From DAOVQB01 sp023128935 (GTDB taxonomy: Bacteria; Eisenbacteria; RBG-16-71-46; CAIMUX01; WJJG01), in the NCBI GenBank assembly GCA_030628905.1, contig DAOVQB010000245.1:1-5622 (forward strand): 5,622 nucleotides of DNA, given 5' to 3'. The notes below the pieces were generated by a model. It ran no database searches and was not told where the DNA came from. It saw only the letters and a list, made by a program, of their open reading frames with translations. Both the position numbers and the translations under genes were made by a program. This document shows, one piece after another, positions 1-5,532 of this stretch (the first letter of the stretch is position 1; each line of letters starts with the position of its first letter).

Positions 1-1
1 C

Positions 2-295
2 CCTTTCGTATGCGAGGAGATGTGGCGGCGAATCGGACACAGCGATGCGATCTTGGAGCAGCCGTGGCCGTCCTTCTTGGCCGACGCCCTTGAGGAGGAG
101 TCGATCGAGATTCCGGTGCAGATAAACGGCAAGCTCCGCGCCCGGGTGACGGTCTCCATCGACACGGCCCGCGATCCCGATGCCCTAAAAGAAGCGGTAT
201 TGGCTGCCGAACCGGTCATTAAGCGAATCGCGGGCAAAGAGCTGATCAAGGTGATCGCCATCCCCGAGAAGATGGTGAGCATCGTTTTAAAGTAA
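2..295 (+). CDS. leuS: Leucyl-tRNA synthetase, C-terminal fragment (5' end outside window)
   Basis: This is the last 97 codons of leucyl-tRNA synthetase, the cytoplasmic class I enzyme that charges tRNA-Leu with leucine. The open frame runs in from the left edge, so the internal ATG at position 20 is not the true start. The fragment opens with PFVCEEMWRRIGH, which matches the conserved PF..H..EELW..LGH stretch ending the anticodon-binding domain. A linker follows, then the family's C-terminal domain: IPVQINGKLRARVTV, an acidic helix around DPDALKEAVLAAEP, then KRIAGKELIKVIAIPEKMVSIVLK just before TAA. The C-terminal domain contacts the tRNA elbow in this family. Identification rests on the QINGKLRA and KVI.IP.K.V.IV motifs and is strong. 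In many Gram-negative bacteria lptE follows leuS. Here a tRNA gene and unrelated genes follow instead. Confidence 0.95.
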   Translation, partial: PFVCEEMWRRIGHSDAILEQPWPSFLADALEEESIEIPVQINGKLRARVTVSIDTARDPDALKEAVLAAEPVIKRIAGKELIKVIAIPEKMVSIVLK

Positions 296-327
296 CTTAT
301 CGCCAACGGATTCATCGCGCTGCTTCC

Positions 328-356
328 TTGAAAAGAACCTCAAAATCGGATAAGAA
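328..356 (+). promoter_or_regulatory. Possible promoter for tRNA-Ala
   Basis: A TTGAAA at 328-333 is followed after 17 bases by TAAGAA at 351-356, which would start transcription near 363, a few bases before the mature tRNA at 369. The -35 fits the sigma-70 consensus well but the -10 matches only about half of it. The tRNA could equally be read through from leuS, whose stop is 73 bases upstream. No terminator is visible between them. Confidence 0.35.
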
Positions 357-368
357 GAAGGCAATAAA

Positions 369-441
<73 letters not shown>

Positions 442-485
442 ATAGCTCAGGATCCAACGCTAATCTGACTTCACCGCACCTCTCC

Positions 486-515
486 TTGACCGTTCTGGTT
501 CACTTCTGCTATTCT
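486..515 (+). promoter_or_regulatory. Probable sigma-70 promoter for the 467-residue gene
   Basis: TTGACC at 486-491 (five of six consensus bases) is followed after 18 bases by TATTCT at 510-515 (four of six). A TG sits just before the -10 in the extended -10 arrangement (TGC-TATTCT). Transcription would begin near 522, giving a very short leader of about 11 bases that still includes the core of the ribosome binding site. This suggests the downstream gene is transcribed independently of leuS and the tRNA. Confidence 0.55.
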
Positions 516-531
516 CTCCTCAAGGAGGGAG
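512..531 (+). promoter_or_regulatory. Strong Shine-Dalgarno inside a perfect-pairing hairpin
   Basis: AAGGAGG at 522-528 sits four bases before the ATG at 533 and decides that start. Bases 512-519 can pair with 524-531 around a UCAA tetraloop. This makes an eight-pair stem (two of the pairs G:U) that would bury most of the ribosome binding site. It matters only if a transcript begins upstream, for example read-through from leuS and the tRNA. A transcript from the promoter predicted here starts near 522 and would lack the left arm. Confidence 0.5.
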
Positions 532-532
532 C

Positions 533-1936
533 ATGGATAGCTCGATAATCGCAGGCCAAGAGCAGATCCTGTCTTTCCTCCGAGAACACTTCCGACTCTC
601 GCCCAAAGAAGGCAACCCACTAGCCGGTATCCCCGAGCAGCAGCTTCGCAACATCATTGCTGACTACAGAGTCCTGTCACTCCAAGCTCATAACCAACCG
701 TCACGTCTTAGGACGGATAACACTCAGGGAGATACGCTCGTATCATCTGGGTTCCAGATGCAGCTCCCGGATCCGAAGCTAATCCGGCGCTCCTCGCTCT
801 ACTTCGACAAGTTCTATGTTGATGACCCTCTCGTACGCCTGTCACGCGGACACCGTGATGGGGAAAAGGCGATCGGAAAGCTTCTGAGCGTTCCCGTCGG
901 TTCTGACCTCCGCGAATCCGTGACTTCTGCACTTGCGTACATGCAAGAGCTCTTGCCGGCTGTTGAAGAGGGGTATCTCGAGTTCCTCCCAATGAGTGTC
1001 GCCTTTGAGCCTCCGAAGCAGCTCCTGGTAAACGCGTCGGATTGCTTCTTTGAAGACTCACTTCCGAGTCATATCATGAACTGGTTCTGGCAGCGGGCGA
1101 AGGTTCAAAGAGCCGAGAAGACTGAGGAGGGGCATTGGGTAGGCCTTCCAGAAGCGGCAGATGAACCATGCAGGGCGATATGGATTTCCTACGAAGGTCA
1201 CGAAGATGTAACCCGCATGTTCTTTCTCGTTGACCAGGAGTTGAAGAAAACGGAGTCTCCAGGTCGCTACAAGACCCGCATGTTTCTCCCGAAGGGGCGT
1301 CCCGATGAATCACGTTTCAACGCGTGGTACTACCAGTCGGTCAATCAGGCATCAGCTGACACATACCTGCGCGTTGCTCACGACCTTTTCGTTGCACACA
1401 AAATGGAAGCCAAGTATCTGGCTCCTACACCGTTCGTGGCAGATCTGCTCAGAGTAAACCTGCTGCCGAAACAGGGTGGAGGCGCAGCGCCAGACCTTCT
1501 CGATTCACTGCTACTCCGCATTAACTTGCCAGTCGTGGAGAGCGCTAGCACTTCCCACCTAATGGCGATGAGACGGGAGTGTCAGGAGGAGCTACATTCC
1601 TTGCGCACGTTCCTCCGTGAAGAACTCGACACGCTCCAGGATATCGAGGATCCGGCAGCATCAGACAGAGCTGTTCGACGTGTAGAGAAGCATCTGACGC
1701 AGGAGCTCATACCTCAGGTCGAACAGAACGTCAGGAAGCTAAAGGGGGAATTGGCGATTGATGGCGTCGTTCTTCTAGCCGAGTTGGGCGCTGTCATCCC
1801 AACGCAGGGTTTCTCGTTGGCGCTGCTTCCCATCGTTGTTTATGCCGGAGTTCGTGGAATCAGAGCGTGCAGGCAGTATATTGCGAGCATTAAGAAGCAC
1901 CCTGCCTATTTCTTGTGGCGACTCACCCGTCAATGA
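533..1936 (+). CDS. Uncharacterised protein, 467 residues, with C-terminal coiled coil and hydrophobic segment
   Basis: I do not recognise this protein. The start is fixed by a strong Shine-Dalgarno four bases upstream. Residues 85-100 read RRSSLYFDKFYVDDPL, resembling the 'aromatic-D-hydrophobic...DP' opening of several families of unknown function. Residues 100-340 look globular, with no catalytic signature I can identify. Residues about 345-405 are rich in Glu, Arg, Leu and Gln (for example REELDTLQDIED and RRVEKHLTQELIPQVEQNVRKLKGEL) and likely form long helices or a coiled coil. Residues about 408-440 are hydrophobic (GVVLLAELGAVIP...FSLALLPIVVYAGV). They could be a membrane hairpin or a buried helical pair. 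The protein ends with a basic, aromatic tail, KKHPAYFLWRLTRQ. There is no signal peptide. It has its own promoter-like sequence, lies 91 bases past the tRNA gene and has no co-directional partner downstream. Coding status is well supported; function is unknown. Confidence 0.85.
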   Translation: MDSSIIAGQEQILSFLREHFRLSPKEGNPLAGIPEQQLRNIIADYRVLSLQAHNQPSRLRTDNTQGDTLVSSGFQMQLPDPKLIRRSSLYFDKFYVDDPLVRLSRGHRDGEKAIGKLLSVPVGSDLRESVTSALAYMQELLPAVEEGYLEFLPMSVAFEPPKQLLVNASDCFFEDSLPSHIMNWFWQRAKVQRAEKTEEGHWVGLPEAADEPCRAIWISYEGHEDVTRMFFLVDQELKKTESPGRYKTRMFLPKGRPDESRFNAWYYQSVNQASADTYLRVAHDLFVAHKMEAKYLAPTPFVADLLRVNLLPKQGGGAAPDLLDSLLLRINLPVVESASTSHLMAMRRECQEELHSLRTFLREELDTLQDIEDPAASDRAVRRVEKHLTQELIPQVEQNVRKLKGELAIDGVVLLAELGAVIPTQGFSLALLPIVVYAGVRGIRACRQYIASIKKHPAYFLWRLTRQ

Positions 1937-2189
1937 CTCGACTAGCAGCTCCACGCCCTCATTTCATACTACTCTCGCAGGGAACGTCCGCAAGCCCCGG
2001 GGAGCCCCCACGTGCTAATGGAATCGCTCAGCAGGAAACCACGCCATTCGCCTCGCTTGCCTCCGGTTTGGCCTGGAAGCTAGACTAGGTACATGTATGA
2101 TCCGGAAACGATTGCAGAGTATTCTTATCCCCCTGATTCTCCCCGGAGTCACTCCAGAGCGCTACGATACTGGCACAGCGTCCAGTGGG
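1937..2189. other. Intergenic stretch with no supported gene
   Basis: The 253 bases between the 467-residue gene and the transposon remnant hold no open frame I can support. There is an eight-base palindrome CCCCGGGG at 1995-2002, but no T run follows it, so it is not a convincing terminator. A 49-codon frame from ATG 2093 to TAA 2242 runs into the transposon remnant and lacks a clear ribosome binding site. Confidence 0.5.
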
Positions 2190-2238
2190 AAAAGGGGTCT
2201 ACTATTGGATTTTGCAGTGACAGGGGCGCCCTCGTAAG

Positions 2239-2472
2239 CTAAACTGAAGCCGACGGGGGTGTGGCTCCTAGGGTCTCGATCAGTAGGTGGTAGTGATTGC
2301 CCATCAAGCAGTAAGCGTGGCAGATCCACCCGTATCGTTCGATAACATGAGCGAGAACTTCGAGGAATCCCTCACGATCACCTTCATCGAGGAAGATATC
2401 CTGTCGGGCATTTCCCCGGCTGGTAAGATGATACACCGCGCCTTCAAACTCGATCCGGAGTGGCCGTGTCAT
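2239..2472 (-). pseudogene. REP-associated tyrosine transposase (Y1, IS200-like), N-terminal 77 residues only
   Basis: The protein starts MTRPLRIEFEGAVYHLTSRGN and continues through RQDIFLDEGDREGFLEVLAHVIERYGWICHAYCLMGNHYHLLIET. These are the signature N-terminal half of the Y1/HUH transposases that nick single-stranded DNA. HYH in the MGNHYHLLIET motif is the metal-binding histidine pair. After LLIET the sequence loses the family pattern and stops after a short unrelated tail (LGATPPSASV). The catalytic tyrosine helix and the C-terminal RPLG region are absent, so the product cannot be active. Complete members are about 200-330 residues. An eight-codon in-frame extension upstream exists (to 2496), but the family normally begins at MTRPLR, so I place the start at 2472. 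There is no Shine-Dalgarno. Confidence 0.88.
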
Positions 2473-2478
2473 GGTAGC

Positions 2479-2507
2479 AGTATAGCAATCCGCCACGCAA
2501 TAAACAA
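2479..2507 (-). promoter_or_regulatory. Transposase promoter, likely giving a leaderless transcript
   Basis: On the minus strand TTGTTT (2507-2502) is followed after exactly 17 bases by TATACT (2484-2479), which matches five of six -10 consensus bases. The expected start, seven bases past the -10, falls on the A of the transposase ATG at 2472. That agrees with the absence of a ribosome binding site. Confidence 0.5.
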
Positions 2508-2623
2508 GGTCTGACCCCCTTTGACTTACGGGTGAAGGTTTCGTATACCTGTCCTTCCTAAGTGTGTCTGCATTACTACACGTTCCGGGACAGCTCCGAA
2601 CTCCAAAGCCCGCCCAACTCGTG

Positions 2624-4774
2624 CTAGGTCAGGTCACCTTTCTCCATCTGCAGCATGACATCGTCTCCATCATTCAGGTAGAGAAGATCGTCTTCTGTGA
2701 GCTCAACCTGAGAGCCGAGCTTGTGGAACAGCGACGTGAAACTCTGCTTCAAACGGAGAAATGCGTTGTTCTCGTCTTTCCTGCCGAAGAGGTGGTCATA
2801 AAACTTCCCAGCTGACTCCAGGATTGCTTCACACTGTAGGTTTCGATCGACCCCGAAATGCCTTCGGTATCGATCTGTCCAGGCTGATCCGTACTCCTCT
2901 CTCCATTCGTTTCCGATCAGAGAAAGGGCCCAAAGGTGCTCGCCTGCCACCGTCTTGCAGAAGTCGTACACGTGTCGTGCGCGTTCCCTGGCTGAGAATT
3001 CGAAGTAGCTCTTGCTTTCGCCTGCTGTTGCAAGCTGTCTTCGAGCCACGCCCCATATGTATCCTACCCTGTTGATCACATTCGTAAGGATCTCCACGCC
3101 CAGCCTTGTCAGAATTACGCCTTCGCTGCTGTCCTCAGCCAGTTCTGTCACCCTGAGCTCCCGTCGGGGAAGCTGGATCATCCCCGCAGGTTCCCCGACA
3201 GGCGCCAAGTAGCCATAGAGCGTGTTTGCTATAACCTCGTAGCTGTAGCCCAGGGTCTTCATTCTCGAGACTACTTCTCCCCACCGGGGGTATTGAGTCT
3301 CCAGGCCCAACGCGCCTCCCTCCCTCTTTAGATTGTGAATGCAGGACAAGAGAAGATAGCGAGGATACACAGCATCCGCGAACCGCTCAGCCCCGAGGTC
3401 AAGATCCTGTTCAATTATGTGCTGAAGCGGGATCCCGATCTCCGTGCCACGCTGATGGAGCCAGAGAAAGAAGAGGGTCTGCAGATACTTGCCTTCTTCC
3501 TCTTCGAGTGTCTTAAGATCAAGCAGAGCCTTGCCCGTAACCGGGTCCTTCCGTTCAGATGCAGTCCAAATAAACCGCATAAACTCCACGTAGACAGTTA
3601 AAAGTGTCCTACAGCTGTCGTTTGTGAGTGCATGTACTCGTTGTTCAATAAACTCGCTTACGATCGACGAATGATAGGGATGGAGATTGGATTGTTGCGC
3701 GTGGTGCCACTGGGTCTTGTGCTCCGCGTCGTACTCTTGCAGGATTTGAGCCACGAATTGCTCCCGTCTCTCAAGAACCTGTTTGGCGTGTTGTGCCTCC
3801 AGCGAAGGTAGAAGAAGCCCGCCGTACTTGTAGCCATCAGGTACTATGACATCAACAAAAAGCTCGTCCCCGGCCACGAACTCGACGCCTCTGACATTCT
3901 CGGTGCGAATTGCGACAACGACCGAGCCAACTCCTTCGTAAGACAACTGGATGTCTCGACACGCTGCCAGAAAATGCGGTTGCAGATCGGTTGGTATGCG
4001 GTCTATGTTATCCAGGACGGTGAGCACTTTCTCATACTTGTTTCTAAGAGACACGAAGGCATGAACGACGTGTGTGGCGCCCAATTTCTTCATGAGGGAC
4101 TTTCGAAGCCTGTCATAGACGACGCTATCCTTACGAATAACCTCCAAGAGGACCTTGCGGCGTTCTTCCCTTGTTTGCCCTGTCTGCCAGCCTGCGTGCG
4201 CCTCCGCGCTTGCGAACAGGGAATGGAGATCTGAAATCACTTCTCTTCCGAACTTGTTGCTACTGTCCGGTGGCCCGGAAAGCGCCCATGCCACAACCTC
4301 CTTCATCTCTTCAAGGCTTGGGAAAAGCCTGGATAGGAGCTGATCTCGTACGAGCATCTTGAAGGACCTCACGATGCGCGTTGAGAGTAACTCGTGAGGC
4401 ACAGGACCATCTCCCAGTAGGCTCAGATCGAGAGAGTCATACGCTCTTCTCATGTCGATGAGTTCGTATCGCAGTTCCGGGGCCTCCACAGCGAGATGTC
4501 TACGTACCCATAGCAGTGCAGACGTCTTGCCTCCGCCTCTTTCGCCAGCCACGCACAGAACCTTGCCTCCGCGTCGCATTTGGAGGGCGAGGTTGGTCTC
4601 GAACCCTTCCTCGGCACGGTCGACGTAGATCGAGGTGAGGTATTCATCTTCCGAGATCGAACGAGACGAGTCCATAAACTGAATTACAAAACCCTCCATT
4701 ACGTCCGGAGAGTAGCCAGCCAGAGAGATGTACAGTTGCCATAACTCGCTATTGCCAGTTTCTTCGGCGCTCAT
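2624..4774 (-). CDS. Large P-loop ATPase with probable C-terminal winged helix, 716 residues, unrecognised family
   Basis: This is a soluble AAA/STAND-like NTPase of unknown role. Walker A is GERGGGKTS at residues 77-85, with Lys83 and Thr84 as nucleotide-binding residues. Walker B is KVLTVLDNIDRIP at 249-261, with Asp255 and Asp258. A strand ending in arginine, VVVAIRT (285-291), sits where sensor 1 or an equivalent is expected. The order of these elements recalls ORC/Cdc6-like and KAP-like ATPases. The segment about 500-565 (TLGYSYEVIANTLYGYLAP ... EGVILTRLGVEIL) reads as a winged helix-turn-helix, with the second part as its wing. The rest is helical, ending in an acidic tail. No nuclease, protease or TIR motif is visible. 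The ATG at 4774 is chosen because a near-perfect Shine-Dalgarno precedes it. The open frame extends 24 codons upstream to a GTG at 4846 without one. A small membrane-protein gene lies 214 bp upstream on the same strand. Assignment as an ATPase is firm; family and function are not. Confidence 0.9.
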   Translation of the reverse strand: MSAEETGNSELWQLYISLAGYSPDVMEGFVIQFMDSSRSISEDEYLTSIYVDRAEEGFETNLALQMRRGGKVLCVAGERGGGKTSALLWVRRHLAVEAPELRYELIDMRRAYDSLDLSLLGDGPVPHELLSTRIVRSFKMLVRDQLLSRLFPSLEEMKEVVAWALSGPPDSSNKFGREVISDLHSLFASAEAHAGWQTGQTREERRKVLLEVIRKDSVVYDRLRKSLMKKLGATHVVHAFVSLRNKYEKVLTVLDNIDRIPTDLQPHFLAACRDIQLSYEGVGSVVVAIRTENVRGVEFVAGDELFVDVIVPDGYKYGGLLLPSLEAQHAKQVLERREQFVAQILQEYDAEHKTQWHHAQQSNLHPYHSSIVSEFIEQRVHALTNDSCRTLLTVYVEFMRFIWTASERKDPVTGKALLDLKTLEEEEGKYLQTLFFLWLHQRGTEIGIPLQHIIEQDLDLGAERFADAVYPRYLLLSCIHNLKREGGALGLETQYPRWGEVVSRMKTLGYSYEVIANTLYGYLAPVGEPAGMIQLPRRELRVTELAEDSSEGVILTRLGVEILTNVINRVGYIWGVARRQLATAGESKSYFEFSARERARHVYDFCKTVAGEHLWALSLIGNEWREEYGSAWTDRYRRHFGVDRNLQCEAILESAGKFYDHLFGRKDENNAFLRLKQSFTSLFHKLGSQVELTEDDLLYLNDGDDVMLQMEKGDLT

Positions 4775-4778
4775 CTTT

Positions 4779-4787
4779 ACCTCCTTT
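4779..4787 (-). promoter_or_regulatory. Shine-Dalgarno fixing the ATPase start
   Basis: The minus strand reads AAAGGAGGT, then AAAG, then ATG at 4774. This is an essentially ideal ribosome binding site, with five bases between the AGGAGG core and the start codon. It favours the 716-residue product over the longer in-frame GTG form starting at 4846. Confidence 0.85.
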
Positions 4788-4841
4788 CCGCAGCGCTTAC
4801 AGTGCCACTTCTTTCCACCGCCGAGGGTGTTGCCCTCTCTC

Positions 4842-4858
4842 TGCACTGCATCAGTGCA
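4842..4858. repeat. Perfect inverted repeat upstream of the ATPase gene
   Basis: TGCACTG (4842-4848) and CAGTGCA (4852-4858) are exact reverse complements separated by three bases. The 17-base site lies 68 bases upstream of the ATPase ATG and overlaps the alternative GTG start. Its size and symmetry fit an operator for a dimeric regulator. It has no T run and is not a terminator. Confidence 0.45.
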
Positions 4859-4884
4859 TCAAGGGGACGCGGTGTCTTTCAGGT

Positions 4885-4895
4885 CTGATAATCAG
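4885..4895. repeat. Short palindrome in the gap between the two cassette genes
   Basis: CTGATAATCAG is a five-base inverted repeat around a single A. It lies in the 214-bp gap, AT-rich relative to its surroundings. It could be a regulator site or part of a promoter for the ATPase gene, although I could not find a convincing -35 and -10 pair here. Confidence 0.25.
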
Positions 4896-4988
4896 TACTC
4901 TTCTCACTCCCTGCAGATCCGGATCAGATGACGCTAGTCTTTGCTGGCAAGATCCCCTCAGATCCGCTCAAGGTGCCCTGCGTTCGAT

Positions 4989-5267
4989 TCAGGAGGGAGA
5001 GAGGAGAATCGCTACAACCTGAAGGCATGCCGCGATTACCAACATCACCGTGAGCCAGATCAGCACGATACTAAGACGATTAGTCGATTGGTTGAACTCC
5101 TCGATCTTCGTCGCCAAGTTGCGAAGGCATATGCCGAGTTCCAGGGTGGCCTTGGCTGGAACTGACATGATCGCTTGCATCTGTCTCTGCGTGACCTTTT
5201 CTCCCATCCCTTCCACACTGTCTAAAACGTCATCCCAGTCTCTGTTCTCAAGTCCGGCGTTCGCCAT
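4989..5267 (-). CDS. Small single-pass membrane protein, 92 residues, unrecognised
   Basis: The start is fixed by AAGGAGG six bases before the ATG. Residues 1-63 are charged and likely helical (VEGMGEKVTQRQMQAIMSVPAKATLELG ... LRNLATKIEEFNQSTNRLS), consistent with an amphipathic or coiled-coil helix. Residues about 65-89 (LSIVLIWLTVMLVIAACLQVV and onward) form one transmembrane helix ending almost at the C-terminus. Lys54 and Arg64 before the helix, with no charge after it, predict a cytoplasmic N-terminus and a tail-anchored topology. There is no signal peptide. The 'NQSTNRLS + single TM' arrangement is common in small proteins of unknown function that accompany accessory genes. The ATPase gene follows 214 bp downstream on the same strand, so the pair may be co-transcribed, with this protein as a membrane partner. 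That partnership is inference. Confidence 0.78.
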   Translation of the reverse strand: MANAGLENRDWDDVLDSVEGMGEKVTQRQMQAIMSVPAKATLELGICLRNLATKIEEFNQSTNRLSIVLIWLTVMLVIAACLQVVAILLSPS

Positions 5268-5273
5268 ACCATC

Positions 5274-5280
5274 CCTCCTT
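5274..5280 (-). promoter_or_regulatory. Shine-Dalgarno of the small membrane-protein gene
   Basis: AAGGAGG on the minus strand at 5280-5274 is followed by six bases and then the ATG at 5267. It confirms that the short open frame is a real gene and sets its start. Confidence 0.8.
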
Positions 5281-5318
5281 ACGCAACACGTGCCTCGATC
5301 GCTGGCGGGCTGATTGGA

Positions 5319-5357
5319 GTGTGCTCCCAGGATACGTTCAGCATGCTGTCAGCACAC
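5319..5357. repeat. Nested inverted repeats upstream of the membrane-protein gene
   Basis: GTGTGCT at 5319-5325 is the exact reverse complement of AGCACAC at 5351-5357. Between them lies a perfect ten-base palindrome, CAGCATGCTG, at 5339-5348. TGCTG-T-CAGCA at 5344-5354 offers a competing pairing. The block sits 52-90 bases upstream of the membrane-protein ATG, where an operator or structured leader would be expected. No T run follows on either strand. Confidence 0.4.
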
Positions 5358-5396
5358 ATACTAAGGCATTCAACTCCAACCACACGCCCCGCTTTA

Positions 5397-5412
5397 GTGT
5401 TTCATTAAACAC
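5397..5412. repeat. Perfect six-base inverted repeat, operator-like
   Basis: GTGTTT and AAACAC flank a four-base centre (CATT). The site is 130-145 bases upstream of the membrane-protein start. It could be a regulator binding site or a weak hairpin. Nothing marks it as a terminator. Confidence 0.3.
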
Positions 5413-5424
5413 ACCAGAGCCCTT

Positions 5425-5434
5425 TGGTATACCA
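5425..5434. repeat. Ten-base palindrome in an AT-rich patch
   Basis: TGGTATACCA is perfectly symmetric and lies in the most AT-rich part of the intergenic region (about 5423-5446). This is a plausible promoter or operator zone between the transposase end and the cassette. I could not assign a confident -35/-10 pair on either strand. Confidence 0.3.
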
Positions 5435-5477
5435 TATTACTATGTGAACGTTGCCCGCGCGAAGTGCCTCATTGTGG

Positions 5478-5532
5478 GAATTCAGGGGACACATACCTTC
5501 AGAATTCAGGAGAATTCAGGGGACACATACCT
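5478..5532. repeat. Two exact 21-base direct repeats at 34-bp period (transposon end)
   Basis: The unit begins GAATTCAGGGGACACATACC and ends in T. It occurs at 5478-5498 and again, without mismatch, at 5512-5532. Between the copies, 5501-5510 repeats the unit's first part a third time (AGAATTCAGG). GGGGACACA-type sequences are known to me as flanks of REP-associated transposase genes. The position, at and just past the end of a transposase coding region, fits a duplicated terminal repeat. Confidence 0.8.

Larger units (their letters stand above)
2190..2522 (-). mobile_element. Internally deleted REP-associated (IS200-like, Y1) transposon remnant
   Basis: Read on the minus strand, the element begins near 2522 with AAAGGGGGTCAGACCT and ends near 2190 with AGACCCCTTTT. 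The two ends are imperfect inverted repeats: AAAGGGGGTC against AAAAGGGGTC read inward. GGGGTCAGACC-type ends are known to me from copies of REP-associated tyrosine transposase elements in many bacteria. Between the ends lie a promoter-like sequence and only the first part of the transposase. At about 333 bp, against roughly 1 kb for a full copy, most of the coding region has been lost while both ends remain. The result is a MITE-like derivative that could move only with transposase supplied in trans. The exact boundaries are my estimate. Confidence 0.6.

Noticed and set aside
708..1313. Minus-strand open frames of 117 and 79 codons inside the 467-residue gene
   Set aside because: They are antisense to a well-supported coding region, arginine- and proline-rich as expected of shadow frames, and have no ribosome binding sites.
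2093..2242. 49-codon plus-strand frame beginning MYDPETIAEYSY
   Set aside because: It lacks a clear Shine-Dalgarno, crosses the predicted transposon end and resembles no family I know. Too weak to call.
2262..2281. Partial match to the tRNA-Ala 3' end (CCTAGGG) as an attachment site
   Set aside because: Only a seven-base exact core is shared, and it lies in the conserved LLIET region of the transposase, so chance is the simpler explanation.
2287..2514. Plus-strand frame of 75 codons over the transposase fragment
   Set aside because: It is the reverse complement of the conserved transposase sequence, and that strand has the recognisable protein.
2580..2605. Imperfect hairpin downstream of the ATPase gene as a terminator
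   Set aside because: GTTCCGG and CCGAAC pair only with a bulge and no T run follows on the minus strand. I see no convincing terminator there.
2829..4647. Several open frames of 62-104 codons on both strands within the ATPase gene
   Set aside because: They overlap a long frame with clear Walker motifs, have no own start signals and show low-complexity Arg/Ser/Pro composition typical of shadows.
5050..5313. Plus-strand 87-codon frame opposite the small membrane protein
   Set aside because: The minus strand has a strong Shine-Dalgarno and a clear transmembrane protein. The plus frame has neither a start signal nor a recognisable product.
5407..5433. Plus-strand promoter (TTAAAC-17-TATACC)
   Set aside because: Both boxes are poor matches, and no plus-strand gene follows within the window.
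5478..5532. CRISPR array
   Set aside because: Only two full repeats with a 13-base interval that itself contains repeat sequence. The unit matches transposon ends, not a repeat-spacer array.
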